Source: Phoronis australis
Lineage: Eukaryota; Phoronida; Phoronidae
NCBI GenBank assembly: GCA_002633005.1
Contig: NMRA01000153.1
Coordinates: 22,042 to 60,352, forward strand
Direction of reading: 5' to 3'
DNA: 38,311 nucleotides
The notes beneath the pieces were generated by a model that saw only the letters and a program-made list of their open reading frames with translations, searched no databases and was not told where the DNA came from. Positions 30,801 through 36,800 of this stretch are shown here, piece by piece. The position numbers were made by a program, and so were the translations under genes. Position 1 is the first letter of the stretch, and every line of letters begins with the position of its first letter.

Positions 30801-33800
30801 ACAAGAATCACTAACCTTTGATAAATCATTGACAACGCTGAACAGTACATTGGGGTCACTCTTCTTGACTCTGTCCCTCAATGTGGGCAGGGCATCCACC
30901 ATCGTGTCCTTGTCTCCTGCCAAGTGACCCTCATATTGCAGCTGAATGCGCAGAACAGTCTGTATGCAGTCGATGGATAACTGGCGTATGCTGATCTCAG
31001 GATCACTGCAGCGTGGCACCAGATGTCCCAACATAACGCCAAAGTTAGTGAAACTTTGCGAATTCTGAAAGCAGACACATGATTTGTTGGCTGTGAGCTT
31101 TAAAGACAAAGCATAAGTTACTAGAACATAAATAATCCATTGCTATATAAAAATTGCTTGCTGTGGAAAAAGAAACAACCAGGACATTGGAATATGATAA
31201 GGTTTTTCTCTCCAATAAGATCAATCAAGAAAGCGTCATTCACAGATAACTGATCAAGAGGAAACACCACTGAGGATCTGGGGTACAATACAATACTATG
31301 TGGTGGAACTGAACTCATGACTTTATTGTTGTGTATTGAGCATTTTAAACTGTATGCCACTAAGCATTGTCTACATAGCGGAGTTGACTAAACGATCCAG
31401 GCTAAGTGCCTTGTTCAAGGACAAATTGAACTTGTTTCGGTGAATTCCCCACCACATGAGACGCTGCATCAGACAGGCACTTCACAGTCCAGATGATAAC
31501 ATTACTCACTCCATAAGCCTGTGGTTGAAACTTCTCCAGATAATGTTGAAGTAGAGTGTGCAGTACTTTCATCGACCTCTCTCGCTCATGGAAGTGAAGG
31601 GACACCATCCACGGTAGCAGATGCTGAAAAAGTATTACCATAAAGAAAATTAGCAGGTGGTGTAAGAAGCAAATAACGTACATCAACTTCCTGTAGCCAT
31701 TAAGAGGCATTCACACTTTTTTCTGAAGAGCAAATTGATGGTGAGTCGATGCATGTTTGATGATGCTTTGGAATATTTTTTGTCTTGACATATTTCGGCA
31801 TTTATTGAAACACCATCGTCAGAAGCACAAACAGTGGCCACCTTGTTTTTGCTTCTGAGGATGGTGTTTTAATAAATGCCGAAATATGTCAAGCCAATTT
31901 AAATCCATCGTTTTTATCAATACATGCTGCTACTTGCTCTCATGGAGATATTTTTGTACATCTTGTACATGCTTTGTTATCGAATAAACTTTGAAGAATA
32001 AAAAATAAACGAACAAATAAACAATCAGTAAATGCTTTCCTGGGTAAAACACAAAATTCCTGGTTCTTTCACATATTTTCATAACATTTTGTGTCACTTG
32101 GAAACTGGTGTCCACACCTAGTCTTTGCATACCTCGACTATATTGTGTAGGCCAATGACTAACCTCAACTATACTCTCAATACCAACAACTAACCTCAAT
32201 TTCCTCTCAATAAGAACAACTTACCTTGGCTATACTCTCAATACCAACAACCTACCTTGACTATACTCTCAAGACCAACAGCTGTCAAATCCTTCACCAG
32301 TAACTCCTTCAGCAAGTCGTTCAGAGCTTCAGTTGTTGCCTCCATTAATACTTCCTGTTCCACAGTGGCATCATACGATTCCTCTTTAGTTTTGGTCTTG
32401 GGGTTAATGCCATCTGGTGGCAATGGGAGAACGCAATCCGTTGATACTTTGACAAGATCAAAGACCTCGGCTTCAGGTAGCTTGGGGTCTAGTTTACTGA
32501 GCAGACAGTTAAGAAACATTTCACCATTTCTCATTTAACATCACGCTGCAGCTACTCAATGTGTTGGGAAGTAAATATACTGATAAGATTTACAGATCAA
32601 AAAAGCTAAACAAGTTAAAGTGTTAAACCCACATTCCACCATAAAATATTATTTAGACATTTTATCATTATGACAATGATCTAAAAATTCTTTACTCATA
32701 CTGGAAGTGATTTCAGAAATTTTAAAAATTTCAAAAAAGAACTACACTTGGTTATTGCTTGAGACCAGGATTGTAATGGCGTGTCATTTAGAGCAGCGAG
32801 TATGGTCTCATGGAATGACCAATTATAGGTTCTTCGCAAACCCAGAAATCACATGACATCTGAGTAAGGAACGAGTTGAGATCAATTTTACAGCGGTTAA
32901 GGGGACAGTCTACATAAAAAATTTGCTTCTTTGATAGATCAAGGGTTTATATCCATTTTAACAGGTTGAGACCTATTATCCTTATCTGATGTTTCATCCA
33001 AATGTAGCAGACTCCAGATAACAACAACATTCATCATAAGATTGTGAATTGGATTTCCATAATAAATGTGTGGAATTGGTCAATACACATTTCCTTGACA
33101 ACTTACAATGATAATGAGAAAGAACAGAGAGGAGAAAGTAAAGGATACACCAAGGTGGCACATGAGTTCATGGCTAAAGCACGCATTTCATTATTAATAC
33201 TGTTGACACTTTCACCTTTCATGTAATTCTGAAATACAAAGGTGTACGTGACATTGATGCTAATTAAGCCCTTTCTACAGTACATAGCATTTAGTGTTAT
33301 GCAGTGTTGAAAAGGTGGGATTTTGATAATTTTGAGCAATACAAAGTTTAAATTAAACACCTGTACAACAGTAAAACTATGAAAGTCCAATACACAACAA
33401 ATGGGATCTCATTCTTCAATAACCAGTCAATAAAGCTCACAGATGATGCATTGTGACATAATTCAATGGCATCGGGGCATTGTAACACCTCACTCAGCAA
33501 ATATGGAACAAAACACTCAGTTAGAATTATTGAATAATCATTTGCAATGTGTGATAAAAACAGGGAGTTAAACAACAGCAAGGAAGAAAGCAGCAGCGAA
33601 CTGACTAGCAGCAGGAAAAATCTGAATAAAAAGAAGACAGTATAGCACTTCAAATTAGACAATATTCTGTGAGGGTATTGACCAAAAAAAATCATTTGCA
33701 TAATAAGAGGTTAGTTGATTCCGTTCATAGTCAGTCATCAAACAACAGCGCCAGCATTAGAGGACTCCATAGTTTCAAGGTGAGCATGAGTAACGAGTGC

Positions 33801-36800
33801 GCACTGGTGTGGTAGAAAGTAGGTAGAGTAAACAAGCTCATTTTTTTACATTATACTCTATGGGAACCTCTTAAGGGAATATCATTGGCACGAGAAAAGT
33901 GATTTTCAGACACCATACCAAACGCGGAATCAAACCCTGGAATCACCATGGTCACAGTCTAACACTCTACTGTCTGAGCTAAATCCCAGACACACAGCAG
34001 TGTGTTTGAAATGTACTAAACCGGAAAAGTCACCGGCCTTGATATTACCGAAAGTCCGGTACACAAAACCGAGAACTGGTGAATCGTAATAAAATCAAAA
34101 AACACAACAGATTTTGTTGTTTTATATCTCTGGTCAAAGCTAATAATTTAAAAAAAAAAAAATTCCTCCAACAACAGTCACAAAATGTGTTTTTGGCAGT
34201 AAAACCAACGTTCATGTAAAATAGTGATTAAAAGCTCTCCAAAATTGAGCATAGCTTGTTCTCAGGAAAAATGGTTATGGAGACAATCTTGAATATCTTA
34301 GGAATGGTAATGAACATCAATATTTTTTGAAAAATTGTAAACATGGGAAACAGTCACAGACATTACCTAATTTAATATTCAAGATGGTGCATGAAAAGGT
34401 GCACTGGTCTCATGTATTCCATAATACCCATAACCCACTACTACCCACAATGCACCAATGCCCAGAGTGGCTTTATCAATGTTCCTACTGAATCATTACC
34501 TGCATGTTGGTTATCAACATTCCTCGGTTAGTAAAAGTAAATGGTGCCTGAAGATGGTCTGGGTGGAGAGACTTGCCAATCAACTCTGCTGTTCGAATCA
34601 AATTCTGCTTCACACTTGTGTCCTATTAACACCAATATGACAGTAAGAGAAAATGTTAAATCAAAGTGCTGCCCTGATGAAATACCACTCCCTTGCAATA
34701 ACTTCTATTTAAATTTGAAATGAAACAATACGAAACTGAAACAGAACCCATGACTCCTCATCAGGTTCAAGAACGTGAAGTGATGGCAGAGGGGTGGCAT
34801 TTCATAATCATAGCACTTAAATCTGAAAGTAATATGAAACTCAAACCTGCATATATGTAATAAGTGTTGACCTCTGGTCAAGAGTATGAGGCTTTAGCTG
34901 GTCATTGAGGTATGTCTTGCCGATTAGCTCAGCCACACGGATCATTGACCGCGTTAAGTGGACATCCTAATGATAACAATTCGGTCAAACAATTTATGCA
35001 TAAAACAATAGTACTGTACTGTCAAATGAATGAAATTCATTCATTACAGAGATCACTGAATTTCCCACAAACACAAATGTTTCACATGAAATTTGCAAAT
35101 TCCGTTTCTTCATTCTATAAGGTTTACACCGGAGCCTGGGATTTTAATTTAACACCTTTTAACCCAGAACTAGGTTGTGAAAAATCAGGACTTCCATTTT
35201 TGTCAAGGAATGACATCTTTATTTCTGACACTAGATTTCTTGAGCCAAAAGGGTTTAAAAGACAATCCCAGACAGTCCAGCTTTTGTAGGCACTAGCCAC
35301 TTGTAGGGGTCCACAATTCTGAGAACCAGTTTGATACCTGTCATTCAGTGGAGAAAACTGGTTCTAAACATATGAGACCTCTGTAATCAGTACGGAAGGT
35401 ATTCTATTACCATAACTGATATTATAAAATGAATATCAACATTCTCTGAAAAATTAATCTTTAAACTGGTGTTATAAGCATTACAAATATTTCACGTTTA
35501 CTATCAACTCCACACAGCAACAGTTTCAACATCTAATTCATATCAATCTAGTTTATTGTTAAACCTTCCCGTAGTCTTTTGTCTAGCACGACTGCACGCC
35601 AATTACCTATAATGCTTTAAAGAGTTACTAAAACCCAAAGGAAACGTGTATAAATACATTGGGGTAAATATGTCCCGATTGAAAACAATTGTCAACAAAC
35701 CTAATCCAATATAACATCATTTTAGACTAGCTTTATAGTAATTCTTGGGGAAAATGAGCCTAAACTTTCAATTGTCTAACTTTTCATAGGGAATTTAATA
35801 TTAGAATTAAAACGGTTCAAAAAACAGTCACTGATATTGCAACTGATTTCTGCCAGTGATTTATTACTGTATAATTGTCGCTAATGCAGTAACTGCTCTT
35901 CTCTACAGTGCTTGTGATTTTGATTTAACTTACAGTTCTTGCTCAAATGTATCAATAATAAAGTAAAAGGTGTCATGAAAGCGACCAAGTTTCTAGTGAT
36001 TATCTGTAAAACCAGCATCCTAAAGTAATATTCAGTATTCAATGTACGCAAACTATAGTCGTTGTCTTGACGTATTTGAAGCCAACCTTAATGTTGTTAA
36101 AATATGGCGAGATACTTCTCAAAATAGTCGTCTCCACTCGTGATGTTATAATGGTCGGGGGAGCATACAGGGTAACAAACCCGTAGCAAAGCATGACAGT
36201 TGCCTTGATCTGTTCAATGTCCACGTCAGACTTCAAGTTATCCTGGTGAATACAAACGACACGTCAAATGAAAATTACAAGAGGGAGGGCAAAACTTTTA
36301 TACGTTGTGTTTATTTTTTCAAGATTTGCTTGTGTAATACATGAAAATTCAGTTGAAAATGAACAGCACTAACAAAGTGATCAGTTGAAAAGGGAAAGTA
36401 CCAAGTGTTCTTTGAATAAGAATTTGAAAATAGGTTATTGCCAGAAGTTAATAATAATTGTACTATAATATAGCAATCACTTGGCAAGATTGTGGAACTT
36501 ATACTACATGAATATTGTACATCTATCAGTTTTGTGTGCCAGTAAAAGGATTGTTTAAAAAGCTAAAAACACTAAAAGATAGGAATACTTAATTCTACCT
36601 TGATGAAGCCCAAAATGCCACCAGACTTCTTGGACATCTCCGTCTTCGATACTGTCTCTAGCTTGGCCAAGACAGCATCCAGATGAGACGCGGCGCAGAA
36701 ACCAAATGATATGGCACAGCCCTACAATCGTTTAAGTAGAGTTAGTGCCATTAATGCTGATTGCTAAACAAAGTTTTCATCACATGTGTTGAAAAAACAA

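Noticed and set aside
33348-33701. 117-codon minus-strand frame between MROH1 exons
   Set aside because: Neighbouring exons align with the vertebrate protein without a gap, and the frame shows no similarity to it.
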